This document shows, piece after piece, positions 23,889 to 37,232 of a stretch of 64,000 bases of DNA. Each line of letters begins with the position of its first letter. Positions within the stretch are counted from its first letter, which is position 1. Origin of the DNA: Nicotiana tabacum (taxonomy: Eukaryota > Streptophyta > Magnoliopsida > Solanales > Solanaceae); contig NC_134084.1 of NCBI RefSeq assembly GCF_000715075.1, positions 97,258,411 through 97,322,410 on the forward strand, written 5' to 3'. The notes under the pieces are model-generated. The model was not told the DNA's origin and ran no database searches. It saw only the letters and a list, made by a program, of their open reading frames with translations. Both the position numbers and the translations under genes were made by a program.

Positions 23889-26585
23889 TGTCACGACCCA
23901 AACTGGAGGGCCGTGACTAGCACCCGACCACACTTGCCGAGCACCAACGTACATTTCATCTAACCTTCATTATTATCTTTTAGGGCTGACGAGATCAATA
24001 TAAATGGTAGACCTGGATCATGGACAACCAGCAATAAAATATGACGGCATGAACATACATAGCAGGGGATGACCAGACAATCAAGAAACTACATATAAGG
24101 TATGAGCTACCACGCTACTATGAAGGACTATACAACAAAAACTAGTCGACAAGGCATACCAAACTATACATGAGTCGACACCTGTCTATGAGCCTCTAAA
24201 GGAACATAAGTGCTGCAACATAGGCGGAACAGGGCCCCAACATACCCATAATGTCTATAACAAAAATGCATACCAAGACCAAGGCAAGTCCAGAGAAGGG
24301 ATCTCGCCAATCACCGCTGAACTGGACAGCCTACTGTGGTGGGGGAGCTGCACCTGCCTGTCTATCAGGACCTGCAGCACGACATGCAGTGTCCACAAAT
24401 AAAAGGACGTCAGTACGAATAAAGTACTGAGTATGTAAGGCAGGGAACCATAAATACGATCAGTAATGTAAGCAAGGATAGAGAATATACAACCTGTAAC
24501 ATCTTAGTACCTCTGAGGGCTACTTACATGAAATGCATGATACATATGTATAAATACATAAACCCTTAAAACATTCGCCTCTGTGGGCATCATCATCATC
24601 ATATCGTACCCGGCCATAATAGGCTCGGTAAAAAAACGTACCCGGCCATCATAAGGCTCGGTAGAATCGTACCTGGCCACGTGGAGCTTGGTAAAACCCA
24701 ACTGATCAGTGGTTGCACGATAGGTGCCGTACCCGGCCAACTATAGCGTGGCTCGGTAGAGTAAAATAGATACATATATATAATGCATGCTCGACTCATG
24801 GAATCACATTCTAAACCTTTCGGAGTGACGTAAGGTCGGTATCCTCTGTACACGTTATTAGGACTAACTCTTCACTATGAACCTTATAAGAATCAGGAAG
24901 TACCAACAACATTGATAACATAATAATAAGAGAAGCAACATTAACATCAATCGTTCCATAAGAGGGAAAACAATGTAAGTACTGCTAGCTTCTAAGAGTA
25001 GAGTATCGTGGAAGCTCGTTCATTACATTATGTACAAGCGGAGTCGTGCAAAAGAAGGAAAGGGATAGCCTCACATACCTTGTATATACTGCCCCAATCT
25101 CAAGCTATGCAATTGTCAAAACTCCTTAGTCTACAATAAGAGAAACGATATTATCGTTATCATTTAAGCGTCATAACTATTATGTATCGACCACAACCTA
25201 TTTTACGATGAAACGGACAGTACCTCCCCTATATATATGACCTCACACCATTCGAAACAGTCACCAAACAGCCCAAACAACATCAATAATAAATATATTG
25301 AGCCTCCCAAAATAGTCCACACACAGCCTAATCACTCCATACATACGACGACCACCGTAGTCGTGTCAAACAACCTGAAAATGTTACGAATAACTATCAG
25401 CCCATAACCCTACATATATATGGTGTTTCTCCACACCCTTCCTCCTCCAAAACTCCACAAAACAGTAGTAAAATACGCAGCCCAACAGCAACGCAAAACA
25501 GTCCACAAAACAATAACATTACTACCAAGCCTTTCGATATATATTTCACAAGTTCTAGCTTCAATGGCTTAGCCGCAACTTGGATAATCTTAAATACATA
25601 TATATTAAGAGGTTCCTTACATTTATAAAGAAATAACAACTCCAATTTGACCTTAAATTTCCATGAAATATCCCTCCAATTCTGCCACAACAACAAAAAA
25701 GCGAAACTAGCGATCAATTAGTGTTTTTTGGCACTAGAATCACTTTAGAAGGCTTTAAATCACCTAGGATTGATATTAATAACATGAGGGAGTATTTACA
25801 AAACATAAACCCTTTAAAACAACATCCCACACGAGCTGGAACGACACAAAAATGAGCAACAACAAGAAGAACAAGAGACTTACTAGCGCCACGGAATTCC
25901 CGACACTTGATTTGTGTTGTTTGCCCCTTTTTTGGGTCTTGAATCTTGAGAGAACCTTGAGAGGATGTTCCTAGGGTTCTAAGGTCTGAAAATAGTGAAA
26001 AGAAATGACTTAAAACGGGTTTGAGGCATCCTATATAGGTCCAAATATCTTAAACTGCCTTAGTGGGCCCCATAGAGAGGTGCTTGGCGCAGTCTCGCGA
26101 AAACGTGAATATCTCTCTACTCCGAGATCGTATCGATGAACGGTTTAATGCGTTGGAAACTAGACTCATAGATATTTAATTTGGTTGGTATATCACCCCG
26201 TAATTCCTTGTAAATTAGGAGAAAAGATCAGAAACATTTGACTTAATGTTTAAGTAAAATTATGAACCTAAGTTGCGACAACTGTTGTCGACTTTTGTTT
26301 CATAACTCGTTTGACTTCAAGACTTATGATACGGATATTATATGATTAAAATACCTTAATAAATGAACTCTTGAGTGTATTAAGCACCGCTAGATTACTT
26401 GAAAATACGAGTTACAACATTCTTGATTCATTTAACTTCTAATACTTGTTAATCACCCTTATACACTCTTGTATCACTTAAGACCAATAGGATTGACTTC
26501 TTATCATATCAAAGATAATTCCTTATTGGATTTATGTTAACTAATATATGGCATGAACTAACACATGTGGATATGGGTTGTAACA
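23889..26585 (-). mobile_element. Element H 3' LTR
   Basis: Bounded by TGTCACGACCC on the plus strand at 23889 and GGGTTGTAACA at 26585. On the minus strand it starts TGTTACAACCC. A TATA-like CCTATATAGG lies at about 26030-26039. Stems CTGCA/TGCAG, GTCC/GGAC and CAGTAC/GTACTG lie at 24372-24429. Four short repeats containing TGGCCGGGTAC lie at about 24603-24758. The 106-codon ORF at 25397-25717 is hydrophobic but unsupported. Confidence 0.93.
24372..24429 (-). other. Three consecutive stem-loops in element H LTR
   Basis: CTGCA 24372-24376 pairs with TGCAG 24385-24389, GTCC 24391-24394 with GGAC 24405-24408, and CAGTAC 24411-24416 with GTACTG 24424-24429. The same CAGTAC/GTACTG stem lies at 32379-32397 in the other LTR. 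Confidence 0.6.
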
Positions 26586-26599
26586 CCCTCCCCCTCTTT
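26586..26599 (-). other. Element H polypurine tract
   Basis: Minus strand TAAAGAGGGGGAGGG directly before the 3' LTR. It primes plus-strand synthesis in this family. Confidence 0.9.
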
Positions 26600-26891
26600 A
26601 GGAACATTCGTCCTCGAATGTAAGGGTTTATGGGGAGTTTAAATCATCGTGGATTCCAATGGAAATTTCCGATCAATTTTCCCCTATAAAATGGTCACTA
26701 GAAAAACTTGCAAGTAATTAAGCCCAACATATGGCTTCACAAGGCTACACAAAGCATTATGCATATTTACATTATCTACATATCACCATTTTGTATTAAG
26801 GAGGAGTATTCTCAAATTATTGCTTACCTCATAGAGCCATTTCACCTTCCAATGTATCTTGTCTTCCACCAGCATCCTTGTTATCTTCATT

Positions 26892-28316
26892 CTAGAATAA
26901 GTAAGGGTATTTAGACTTCATCTCCTCTTCTGCTTCCCATGTCATTTCTTCCATATTTTTGTTCCTCCACAATACTTTGACGGAAGCTACATCTTTTGTT
27001 CTCAGCTTGCGGACTTGCCGATCTAATATCGCCACTGGCACTTATTCATATGATAGGTCCTCTGTAACTTGTACATCTTTGATAGGGACGACTCGAGAAG
27101 GGTCTCCAATACATTTTCTCAACATAGATACATGGAATACCGGGTGGAGAAATTCCAATTCGGATGGCAATTCTAACTCATAAGCAACCAGTCCAATTCG
27201 TCGAAGAATTTTATACGGCCCGATATACCTTGGACTCAGCTTACCTTTCTTCTCAAAACGCATAATACCCTTCATTGGTGAGATCCTTAGGAAAACCAAA
27301 TCACCAACCTCAAACTCTAGATCACGACGTCGGACATCAGAATAAGATTTTTGCCTGCTTTGTGCCGTCCTCAATCGCTCCTGTATCACTTTCACCTTCT
27401 CAATAGCTTGGTGAATCAAATCTGGCTCATATAATTCTGTTTCACCGACTTCGAACCATCCAACTGGTGATCTACATCTCCTTCCGTATAGTTCCTCGTA
27501 TGGGGCCATTTTAATACTGGAATGGTAGCTATTATTGTAGGCGAATTCTATGAGTGGAAGATGATCATCCCAATTCCCCTTAAAATCTAGAACACATGCT
27601 CGTAGCATATCTTCCAGTGTCTGAATGGTACGTTCAGCCTGTCCGTCAGTTTGCGGATGAAATGCAGTGCTGAGATTTACTTGTGTGCCTAAACCCTTCT
27701 GGAAAGACCTCCAAAAGTTAGCCGTAAATTGAGCTCCTCGGTCTGATATAATAGATACGGGCACACCATGAAGCCTAACAATCTCCTTGATATACAACTT
27801 CGCATAATCTTCAGGCGTGTAAGTTGTCTTCACTGGCAGAAAATGGGCACATTTTGTAAGTCGATCAATTATCACCCAGATGGAGTCAAACTTAAGATAA
27901 GAGAGAGGTAATCCAATAATGAAGTCCATATTAATCACCTCCCACTTCCAGGTCGAAATCTCTATATTTTGAAGCAATCCACCGGGTTTCTGATGTTCTA
28001 TCTTTACTTGTTGACAATTGGGACACTGGGCTACAAATTCTGCAATAGACTTCTTCATATTATCCCACCAATACTGCTCCTTGACATCATGATACATCTT
28101 TGTCGAGCCGGGATGGATGGAATATCGGGATTGATGAATCTCATTCATAATCTTCTCTCGCAACCCTGCCACATTAGGCACACACAATCGGCTCTGGTAT
28201 CTCAGTGCCCCGTCTTTTCCGATCCCAAAAGCCATACTTTTACACTGTTGAATGCTTTCTCTTAATCGTACTAAGATAGGATCTTCATATTGTCGTGCTT
28301 TTACCTCGGCTACCAA
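26892..28316 (-). pseudogene. Element H integrase and chromodomain-like tail
   Basis: An open frame of 424 codons (27042-28316) starts inside the linker after RNase H. The zinc-binding module reads IHQSRYSIHPGSTKMYHD...CPNCQQVK. The catalytic core has INMDFIIGLP (Asp), SIISDRGAQFTANFW (Asp) and PQTDGQAERTIQTLEDML (Glu), so all three acidic residues are present. The C-terminal GPYKILRRIG segment and HPVFHVSMLRKCIGDPS follow. A stop after DLSYE (a Glu codon in element I) cuts off the chromodomain-like end, VPVAILDRQ...VKVLWRN...EEMTWEAEEEM..KYPYLF, which ends at 26892. Integration function is therefore incomplete in this copy. Confidence 0.93.
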
Positions 28317-30251
28317 AGATGATTCTGATGTATTCTATACAGTAACACCTCCGTCATCAGAGTCTAACAATCTGATTCTCATATTGGCTAGCTGATGAAG
28401 CTCTTTAATCAACCCCCATCTACCTGCCTCAATATGTACTAAGCTTCCCATTGATTTACGGCTGAGAGCGTCTGCCACAACATTGGCTTTACCGGGATGA
28501 TACAATATCTCGACGTCGTAGTCTTTCAATAATTCAAGCCACCTACGCTACCTCAAATTCAACTCTTTCTGCTTGAAGATGTATTGTAAACTCTTGTGAT
28601 CTGTGTAGATGTCAACATGGACGCCGTATAAGTAGTGCCGCCATATCTTCAAAGCATATATTACTGCAGCCAATTCCAAATCATGGGTTGGATAATTCTT
28701 TTCATGCTTCTTCAATTGTCTTGATGCATAAGCAATCACATTCCCACGCTGCATCAATACGCACCCCAAACCTATACCTGAGGCATCACAATATACCACA
28801 TAACCTTCTGTTCCTTCAGGAAGAGTGAGCACTGGTGCAGATGTCAATCGATTCTTCAGCTCCTGAAAACTACGTTCACAAGTGTCAGACCACTGGAATT
28901 TGGTAGCTTTCTGTGTTAACTTAGTCAATGGTGATGATATAGAGGAAAATCCTTCTACAAACCGCCTATAATATCCTGCTAGCCCTAGGAAGCTGCGGAC
29001 TTCTGATGGTGTTGTAGGTCTCGGCCAATTCTTTACTGCATCGATATTCTGAGTGTCGACACTAATACCCTTATCAGATATCACATGGCAAAGGAATGCT
29101 ACTGAGTTCAGCCAGAATTCACATTTGGGGAGCTTAGCATATAACTTACGATCTTGAAGCGTCTGTAATATTATCCGCAAGTGGCCCGCATGTTCTGCCT
29201 CCGAACGAGAATACACTAGAATGTCATCAGTGAATACAATCATGAACACATCAAGATAGGGCCTGAATATAGTATTCATGAGATCCATAAAAGCTGTTGG
29301 GGCATTAGTTAGCCCGAACTACATCACCAAGAACTTAAAGTGCCTATATCTTGTCCGGAAGGTCGTCTTTGGAATATCCTTCTCCCTAACCCTCACCTAA
29401 TGATACCCTGAACGTAAATCAATCTTGGAGAAATACTTGGCACCCTGGAGTTGGTCAAACAGGTCATCAATTCTTGGAAGTGGATACTTGTTCTTTATAG
29501 TAGACTTATTCAACTATCGATAGTCGATACACATCCGTAACGACCCGTCTTTCTTCCGCACGAATAGGACTGGTGCACCCCAAGGTGAAGTGCTAGGCCT
29601 AATAAAGCCCTTATCCAGCAAGTCCTTCAACTGCACCTTCAACTCTCGCAACTCTGCCGGGGCCATTATGTATGGAGGAATAAAGATCGATTGAGTGTCA
29701 GGCAACACATCAATGCTAAACTCAATCTCCCTTTCAGGAGGAAGTCCTGGGAGTTCATCTGGGAAAACATCTGGGAATTCGTTGACCACAGGGATTGATT
29801 GTAAAGTAGGCGGTTTCGCCTCCGCATCCCTAACACGAACGAGATGATAAATGTAACCTTTTGAGATTATTTTCCTTTCCTTAATATAGGAAATAAACCT
29901 ACCTTTCGGTGTAGCAATGTTCCCTTTCCATTCAATGACAGGTTCACCTGGAAATTAGAACCTAACCATCTTCGTACGACAGTCAACATTTGCATAGCAT
30001 GAGGCCAACCAGTCCATTCCCATTATCACATCAAAATCAACCATTTCTAACTCAAATAAATTTGCCGAGGTTTGCCGACTACAAACCATCACAGTGCAAC
30101 CTCTATATACCCTTCTAGCAATCACAGAATCTCCTATCGGAGTAGATACCGCAAGGGTTTACTTATCAATTCAGGTTCAATGCCAAACTTATTAGCCACA
30201 AAGGGTGTAACATATGATAATGTAGATCTCGTATCAATCAGCGCATATACA
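28317..30251 (-). pseudogene. Element H protease, RT and RNase H
   Basis: The protease region follows a two-base deletion just after gag, so it is out of frame with gag. RT starts at about 29789 ([22 protein letters not shown], then [24 protein letters not shown]). A TAG replaces the next Gln, another TAG replaces Gln after LRSGYH, and a third stop comes before FGLTNAP. The catalytic block is [16 protein letters not shown] near 29200-29240, with Thr where element I has Ile. RNase H spans 28548-28860 ([14 protein letters not shown] ... [15 protein letters not shown] ... [20 protein letters not shown]), with its catalytic Asp in TDHKSL kept, and ends at a TAG before [31 protein letters not shown]. 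Confidence 0.92.
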
Positions 30252-31652
30252 TCATAAAAACACAGATATAATACCTGTAACAACATCTGGAGACGACTCG
30301 AGATCCTGTCGACCTACTAGAGCATAGGTTCGATTTTGAGCACCACTCAAACTCGGCACTGCACCTCTACCTCTACCACGACCTGTCGACTGCTGAAAAC
30401 CCCGTGCTGGAGGTCGAACTGATGAGGAAGAACCAGACACAGATCCAGTCGGCTGAGCCATACCATCACCTCCTCTATTAGGACAATCCCGCATCATATG
30501 GCCAAGCTGTCCGCACGAATAGCATGCATTAGAACCTCGACGACACAGTCCAAAGTGGGCCTTGCCGCACTGATCACAATGTGGTGTTGGGGGTCTCATC
30601 TGACTAGTATCCCTGTGATGTTGCGAGCCAGATGCCCGCGAACTCTGACCTGGACCAGAATAGGATCGATCATATCGAGGCCTCTGAAACTGTGGAGGAG
30701 AACTAGCTACAGGTGGCGCCGAACTCCTCGAAAACTGTGGCCTGATGCGGCCTCTGAAGTCATCAGAATACCTTGCAAATCTCGCCCTCTTATGCTGGCC
30801 TCTATCCTGCTCCCTAACTGCCCTCTGCTGGCGCTTACGATCCTCTAAGGTCTGGGCATAAGCTTGAATACGGGAAATATCCATGCCCTCCACCAAGGAG
30901 GCTGTCGTACACTCATTTATCAAATGTGGTCCCAACCCATTCACGAACATATGCACCCTATCACTCATCTCAGCCACCATATGGGGAGCATACCTTGCCA
31001 AAGAATCAAACTGCATACTGTACTCTCGCACACTCATATTACCTTGTCTAAGGTTCAAGAACTTATCAGCTCTAGCTCGTCGTATCTCAACTGGCAAGTA
31101 GTGACGAAGAAAGGCCTCAGAAAATTCCTTCCACACAGCTGGAGGAGGGTTCGGACCCCTGGATCTCTCCCAACTATCATACCAGAGAACCGCTAAATCC
31201 CGTAGCCGATAAGAAGCCAACTCTACTGCCTCTGTATCACTAACATGCATAACCCAAAGTGTACGATGAACCTGGTCAATAAAAGTCTGTGGGTCCTCCT
31301 TGGGGTCTGATCCGGTAAACACTGGAGGGTCTAAATTAATAAAATCACGAACTCTTGTACTAACTGGTTTCTCAGCAGCACCTGTATTCTGCCTCTGAGC
31401 CTGAGCAGCTACCAAGCTAGTCAATAACTGCAAAGCACTCCGCATATCCTGGTCTGGAGTGCCAGACGGAGGAACTGGAGGCGTTGGGTGCCTTCTAATA
31501 TCCTCTGGAGGAGATGGAGTAGATGAGGTATGAGAGGGCATCTCACTCTGAGCCTCACTTTGTCCTGCTCTAACTTGGGGCACCGGACTGGTACCCTCTC
31601 CCGCTACTGTATCAAGTCGTCTACTAATCGTTCGCTTCCTAGTCGAAGGCAT
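30252..31652 (-). pseudogene. Element H gag
   Basis: 466 codons from MPSTRKRTISRR at 31652; an upstream in-frame Met at 31700 lies in the leader and is less likely, because element I uses the same MPSTRK start. The retrotransposon gag domain runs from PPVFTGSDPKEDPQTFIDQ to about GLGPHLINECTTASLVEGMD. Two Cys-rich motifs follow: CDQCGKAHFGLC and the zinc knuckle CYSCGQLGHMMRDC. The tail is Ser/Gly/Arg-rich. The protein should form the virus-like particle and bind the RNA. The frame is open to 30252 but ends prematurely, because a two-base deletion relative to element I removes the fusion to protease that is normal for chromoviruses. Confidence 0.9.
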
Positions 31653-31840
31653 CACTGAAAAAAATAAGGTGAATATTAGAGACGAACACTTACGACTCAA
31701 CTCTACGCACGATCTAGATTCGGGAAGAAGGTAACAACCCTTGATGTCATGTAGCCTCCTGATTATAAATGTGGCGCGCTACACATCCATAATCAAGAAT
31801 CTACTAGATACAGCTCATAGACAACCCCTAGGAAAGACTT

Positions 31841-31852
31841 GCTCTGATACCA
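31841..31852 (-). other. Element H primer binding site
   Basis: Minus strand TGGTATCAGAGC, four bases after the 5' LTR end. It is complementary to the 3' end of initiator Met-tRNA. Confidence 0.92.
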
Positions 31853-31856
31853 AGTT

Positions 31857-34554
31857 TGTCACGACCCAAACTGGAAGGCCATGACTAGCACCCGACCACA
31901 CTTGCCGAGCACCAACGTACATTTCATCTAACCTTCATTATTATCTTTTAGGGCTGACGAGATCAATATAAATGGTAGACCTGGATCATGGACAACCAGC
32001 AATAAAATATGACGGCATGAACATACATAGCAGGGGATGACCAGACAATCAAGAAACTACATATAAGGTATGAGCTACCACGCTACTATGAAAGACTATA
32101 CAACAAAAACTAGCCGACAAGGCATACCAAACTATACATGAGTCGACACCTGTCTATGAGCCTCTAAAGGAACATAAGTGCTGCAACATAGCCGGAACAG
32201 GGCCCCGACATACCCATAATGTCTATAACAAAAATGCATACCAAGACCAAGGCAAGTCCGGAGAAGGGATCTCGCCAATCACCGCTGAACTGGACAGCCT
32301 ACTGTGGTGGGGGAGCTGCACCTGCCTGTCTATCAGGACCTGCAGCACGACATGCAGCGTCCACAAATAAAAGGACGTCAGTACGAATAAAGTACTGAGT
32401 ATGTAAGGCAGGGAACCATAAATACGATCAGTAATGTAAGCAAGGATAGAGAATATACAACCTGTAACATCTTAGTACCTCTGAGGGCTACTTACATGAA
32501 ATGCATGATACATATGTATAAATACATAAACCCTTAAAACATTCGCCTCTGTGGGCATCATCATCATCATATCGTACCCGGCCATAATAGGCTCGGTAAA
32601 AAAACGTACCCGGCCATCATAAGGCTCGGTAGAATCGTACCCGGCCACGTGGAGCTCGGTAAAACCCAACTGATCAGTGGTTGCACAATAGGTGCCGTAC
32701 CCGGCCAACTATAGCGTGGCTCGGTAGAGTAAAATAGATACATATATATAATGCATGCTCGACTCATGGAATCACATTCTAAACCTTTCGGAGTGATGTA
32801 AGGTCGGTATCCTCTGTACACGTTATTAGGACTAACTCTTCACTATGAACCTTATAAGAATCAGGAAGTACCAACAACATTGATAACATAAGAATAAGAG
32901 AAGCAACATTAACATCAATCGTTCCATAAGAGGGAAAACAATGTAAGTACTGCTAGCTTCTAAAAGTAGAGTATCGTGGAAGCTCGTTCATTACATTATG
33001 TACAAGCGGAGTCGTGCAAAAGAAGGAAAGGGATAGCCTCACATACCTTGTATATACTGCCCCAATCTCAAGCTATGCAATTGTCAAAACTCCTTAGTCT
33101 ACAATAAGAGAAACGATACTATCGTTATCATTTAAGCGTCATAACTATTATGTATCGACCACAACCTATTTTACGATGAAACGGACAGCACCTCCCCTTA
33201 TATATATGACCTCAAACCATTTAAAACAGTCACCAAACAGCCCAAACAATATCAATAATAAACATATTGAGCCTCCCAAAATAGTCCACACACAGCCTAA
33301 TCACTCCATACATACGACGACCACCGTAGTCGTGTCAAACAACCTGGAAATGTTACGAATAACTATCATCCCATAACCATACATATATATGGTGTTTCTC
33401 CACACCCTTCCTCCTCCAAAACTCCACAAAACAGTAGTAAAATACGTAGCCCAACAGCAACGCAAAACAGTCCACAAAATAATAACATTACTACCAAACT
33501 TTTCGATATATATCTCACAAGTTCTAGCTTCAATGGATTAGCCGCAACTTGGATAATCTTAAATACATATAGATTAAGAGGTTCCTTACCTTTATACAGG
33601 AATAACAACTCCAATTTGACCTTGAATTTCCATGAAATATCCCTCCAATGCTGCCACAACAACAAAAAAGCGAAACTAGCGATCAATTAGTATTTTTCGG
33701 CACTGGAATCACTTTAGAAGGCTTGAAAACCCCTAGGATTGATATTAAGAACATGAGGGAGTATTTACAGAACATAAACCCTTTAAAACAACCTCCCACA
33801 CGAGCTGGAATGACACATAAATGAGTAAAGACAAGAAGAACAAGAGACTTACTAGCGCCACGGAATTCCCGACACTTGATTTGTGTTGTTTGCTCCTTTT
33901 TTGGGTCTTGAATCTTGAGAGAACCTTGAGAGGATGTTCCTAGGGTTCTAAGGTCTGAAAATAGTGAGAAGAAATGACTTAAAACGGGTTGGAGGCATCC
34001 TATATAGGTCCAAATATCTTAAACCGCCTTAGTGGGCCCCATAGAGAGGTGCTTGGCGCAGTCTCGCGAAAATGCGAATATCTCTCTACTCCGAGATCGT
34101 ATCGACGAACGGTTTAATGAATTGGAAACTAGACTCATAGATATTTAATTTGGTTGGTAGATCACCCCGTAATTCCTTGTAAATTAGGAGAAAAGATTAG
34201 AAACATTTGACCTAATGTTTAAGTAAAATTATGAACCTAAGTTGCGACAACTTTTGTCGACTTTTGTTTCATAACTCGTTTGACTTCAAGACTTATGATA
34301 CGGATATTATATGATTAAAATACCTTAATAAATGAACTCTTGAGTGTATTAAGCACCGCTAGATTACTTGAAAATGCGAGTTACAACATCCTTGATTCAT
34401 TTATTTTCTAATACTTGTTAATCACCCTTATACACTCTTGTATCACTTAAGACCAATAGGATTGACTTCTTATCATCTCAAAGATAATTCTTTCTTGGAT
34501 TTATGTTAACTAATATATGACATGAACTAACACATGTGGATATGGGTTGTAACA
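31857..34554 (-). mobile_element. Element H 5' LTR
   Basis: Same boundaries and sub-features as its partner. A minus-strand TATA-like CCTATATAGG is at about 33999-34008, and CAGTAC/GTACTG is at 32379-32397. The 106-codon hydrophobic ORF (33366-33686) is again present only because the LTR is duplicated. Confidence 0.93.
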
Positions 34555-34559
34555 AAGAA

Positions 34560-35850
34560 GGACCCAATGGCAATATTTTATAATTTGTAGCTCTTTTGAG
34601 TATCTGAATATCCCATAAACATAATTAGAGTTACCTTGGAGGAGAATTTATCAGTGACGTTAGATTTGGTTGCATAACATAAACAACCAAACACTTTGAG
34701 TTGTTGAAATGAAGGAGGTTTACCATGAAAAACCTCATAAGAAGATTTGCCAGAAAGGAATGAAGGAGGCAGTATGTTTATTAGGAATGCAGCAGTAAGA
34801 ATGCATTCACCCCAAACTTTAGAGGTACATAAGCTTGAAACTTGAGTGCCCTTGCCATCTCAAGCAAGTGTCTGTGTTTCCTCTCAGCTACCCCATTCTG
34901 TTGAGGAGTGTGAACACATAAACATTGATGCACCACTCCAAGAGAAATAAAAAGAGTGTTACATTGAGAATTGAAAAATTCAAGTCCATTGACTGATCTA
35001 ATAGTTTTGATAGAAGCAGAAAACTGAGTTTTAATCAAGGCAAAGAAATTTCTGAGTAAAACAATGACATCACTTTTAATTCTCATCAAATAAACCCAAG
35101 TCATTTTAGAATAGTCATCAACAATAGTTAGGAAGTATCTATAACCATTGTAAGTACATTATCTATATGGACCCCACACATCCATATTTACAAGCTCAAA
35201 AGGAGAAACAGTTTTAGAAGTACTAATAGGAAATGGAAACCTAGTTTGTCTTGCCAAAGGACAAATTATGCAAGACAAAGACTCTTTATTGAACAAATGA
35301 CTTTGTAAAAAAGGAATTTTCTGTAGAACAGCAGCTGGTGCATAACCAAATCTATAGTGCCATACTAAAAATGGATGAGAGTGAGCAAAAGAGTGGCAAT
35401 GTTGAGAAGACACAGGAAGGACTGAAGTACTGGATTATAGACTTTGACAGGTGATAGCTTTTTGGTAGGTTGAAGTAAGCACAAACCATCCTTCTCCTTA
35501 CCAATCCCCTTCACCTTATCAATGTAGAGGTCCTAGAAGATACAAAAATAGGATAAAAATACACATAACATTACAGTTGTTTGGTCAGTTTTGAGATGGA
35601 TAGAAGATTATATTTTAAAAGAGGAACATAGAGAACATTCGTCAGTTCATCATTAAACAATGAAACTGGGCCAGCATATGTAACAAAGGTCACATGACCA
35701 TTTGGTAAATGAACTTTGCTGACATTAGGTGTAATTACTTCAGGATTTAGCAACATATTCAAGCTAGAAACCATATGATTTGTTGCCCTGTATCAATCAC
35801 CCATGGAGTGGATTCAGTGCTATCAGATAAACTAACATTAGAGCAATTAG
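34560..35850 (-). pseudogene. Copia protease and integrase core
   Basis: Minus strand. The protease begins with WVIDTG near 35800 and then shifts frame after the Gly (one base lost), continuing as HMVSSLNMLLNPEV...LTNVLYVPLLKYNLLSISKL (35571-35774). The pre-integrase zinc region lies at 35159-35413 (WHYRFGYAPAAVLQKIPFL ... CIICPLARQTRFPFP), followed by MDVWGPY (first Asp). The core at 34781-35104 has TIRSVNGLEFFN, where the family's second catalytic Asp is Val, and HTPQQNGVAERKHRHLLEMAR (Glu kept). The fragment runs to the AAGAA duplication beside element H and resumes at 23888. Confidence 0.9.
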
Positions 35851-36059
35851 GTATACCTGCCATATTAGCAGATGTTTCCTACGAAGGTACTAGCTTGTTG
35901 ATCAACAACAGAATCTGTTGGTACTGTTCAGGAGTGAAAGTAGGCGTTGGCATGTACTGAGCAGATGGATGAGCAGTAATATTGGAGTCTGATACATCTG
36001 GATACCCCAAGTAATTGGAACTATTGATTGAAGATCCTTTGTTATTAAATCCAAACTGT

Positions 36060-36971
36060 TGTTCCCTCTCAAAACCTTTCTTCCTGTTAGCCTTAAAATT
36101 TTATGGATACCCAACTAATTTGTAGCAATTCTCCCTTTTGTGTCATTTCATGTTGTAATAATCACAGTATAATCCATTTTCTTTCTTAAACCTATTGTTC
36201 CGCATAGCAGTAAGAGCTATAGGATCATTCAAGTCTAGATTTTGCAATGGCTGAGCACACTGTATTATCATATTTGACTGCATTCGTTGGCTTTCATCTT
36301 GCATGAGCATATTATAGGCCTAATTCAGTGATGGGCTAGGAACTATCATCTAAATCTAGCTACGTGACTTTGCATAAGTCTCATTTTAAGCCCATCAAAA
36401 ATTGCATTAACTTCTGTTGCTCTATATGATCTGCATAAGCCTTATCACTCCCAGGTAGTGGAACTAATGACATATATTCATCCCAAACATTATGCAACTT
36501 AGAGAAAAACTCAAATATAGTAGAAGTCCCTTGTACCATTGTGTAGACTTTCCTATGTAGCTAATCTATTTGTGTGAGATTTCTCTTATCAAAATGCTCT
36601 TTTAAGTCCATCCAAACCTTATGAGCATTAGACGAATACATCAATCCATTTTCTAGTTCCCTTGATACTGAATTAATGATCCACAACAAAATAAAAGTAT
36701 TGCACCTATCCCATTCATGAACTAGGTCTCCTTTATAATGTTTCTTTCGACAACTACCATCAATAAACCCTAGTATATTCTTTGCTAACAATGCAACCTT
36801 CTTAGAATTATTCCATGCAGCATAATTTTCTATGCCAGTTAATTGTTGAGGGATTAGGATGCAACCTGGAGTATCAGACGGATGGAGATAGAGAGGATTC
36901 CTAGGATGAATGGTGAATTGTTCGATCGGATCTCCAACTGTAGGTACTGGATCTTCAGTGTCGATAGACAT
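36060..36971 (-). pseudogene. Copia gag
   Basis: Starts MSIDTEDPVPTVGDPIEQF at 36971. It contains the gag signature HPSDTPGCILIPQQLTGIENYAAWNNS and WMDLKEHFDKRN (UBN2-type gag). The first stop is at 36561 after NLTQID, and several more follow (after GLK, after CKVT). The zinc knuckle near 36107-36170 is broken: the second Cys is Tyr and a stop replaces the residue before the His (CDYYNMK-stop-HKRENCYKL). Confidence 0.87.
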
Positions 36972-37220
36972 TTGTGCAAAAATTATCAGCAATAGTTGAA
37001 TCAACCTGCAATTGCAACTACAATGAGCTTAGAATTCCAAAAATTGAACTAAATTTTAGGTCAAAAAAAGGAAACAACACAGAAAACTTGTAGAAAATGA
37101 AGAAGCTTTGGACAACACATCCATGGCAAAAATTAGGGTTGTTCTACACTGAAAAATACCCTCTGCTCACCGATTGTTCTCAATTGTTCATTCCTCGGCT
37201 CGAAATTCCATCGATATATT

Positions 37221-37232
37221 GCTCTGATACCA
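37221..37232 (-). other. Copia primer binding site
   Basis: Minus strand TGGTATCAGAGC, directly next to the 5' LTR. Initiator Met-tRNA type. Confidence 0.9.

Larger units (their letters stand above)
23889..34554 (-). mobile_element. Complete Tekay/Del chromovirus, element H
   Basis: A 10,666-bp minus-strand element with LTRs of 2697 bp (23889-26585) and 2698 bp (31857-34554), a Met-tRNA primer site, polypurine tract, gag, protease, RT, RNase H, integrase and chromodomain-like tail. The target duplication AAGAA is perfect (23884-23888 and 34555-34559) and the copia reading frame resumes across it. Over the first 700 or so aligned LTR bases I counted 8 differences between the two LTRs, about 1 percent, so the insertion is fairly young. 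Stops and a frameshift make it non-autonomous. Its structure matches element I (43473-54074) in inverted orientation. Confidence 0.96.
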
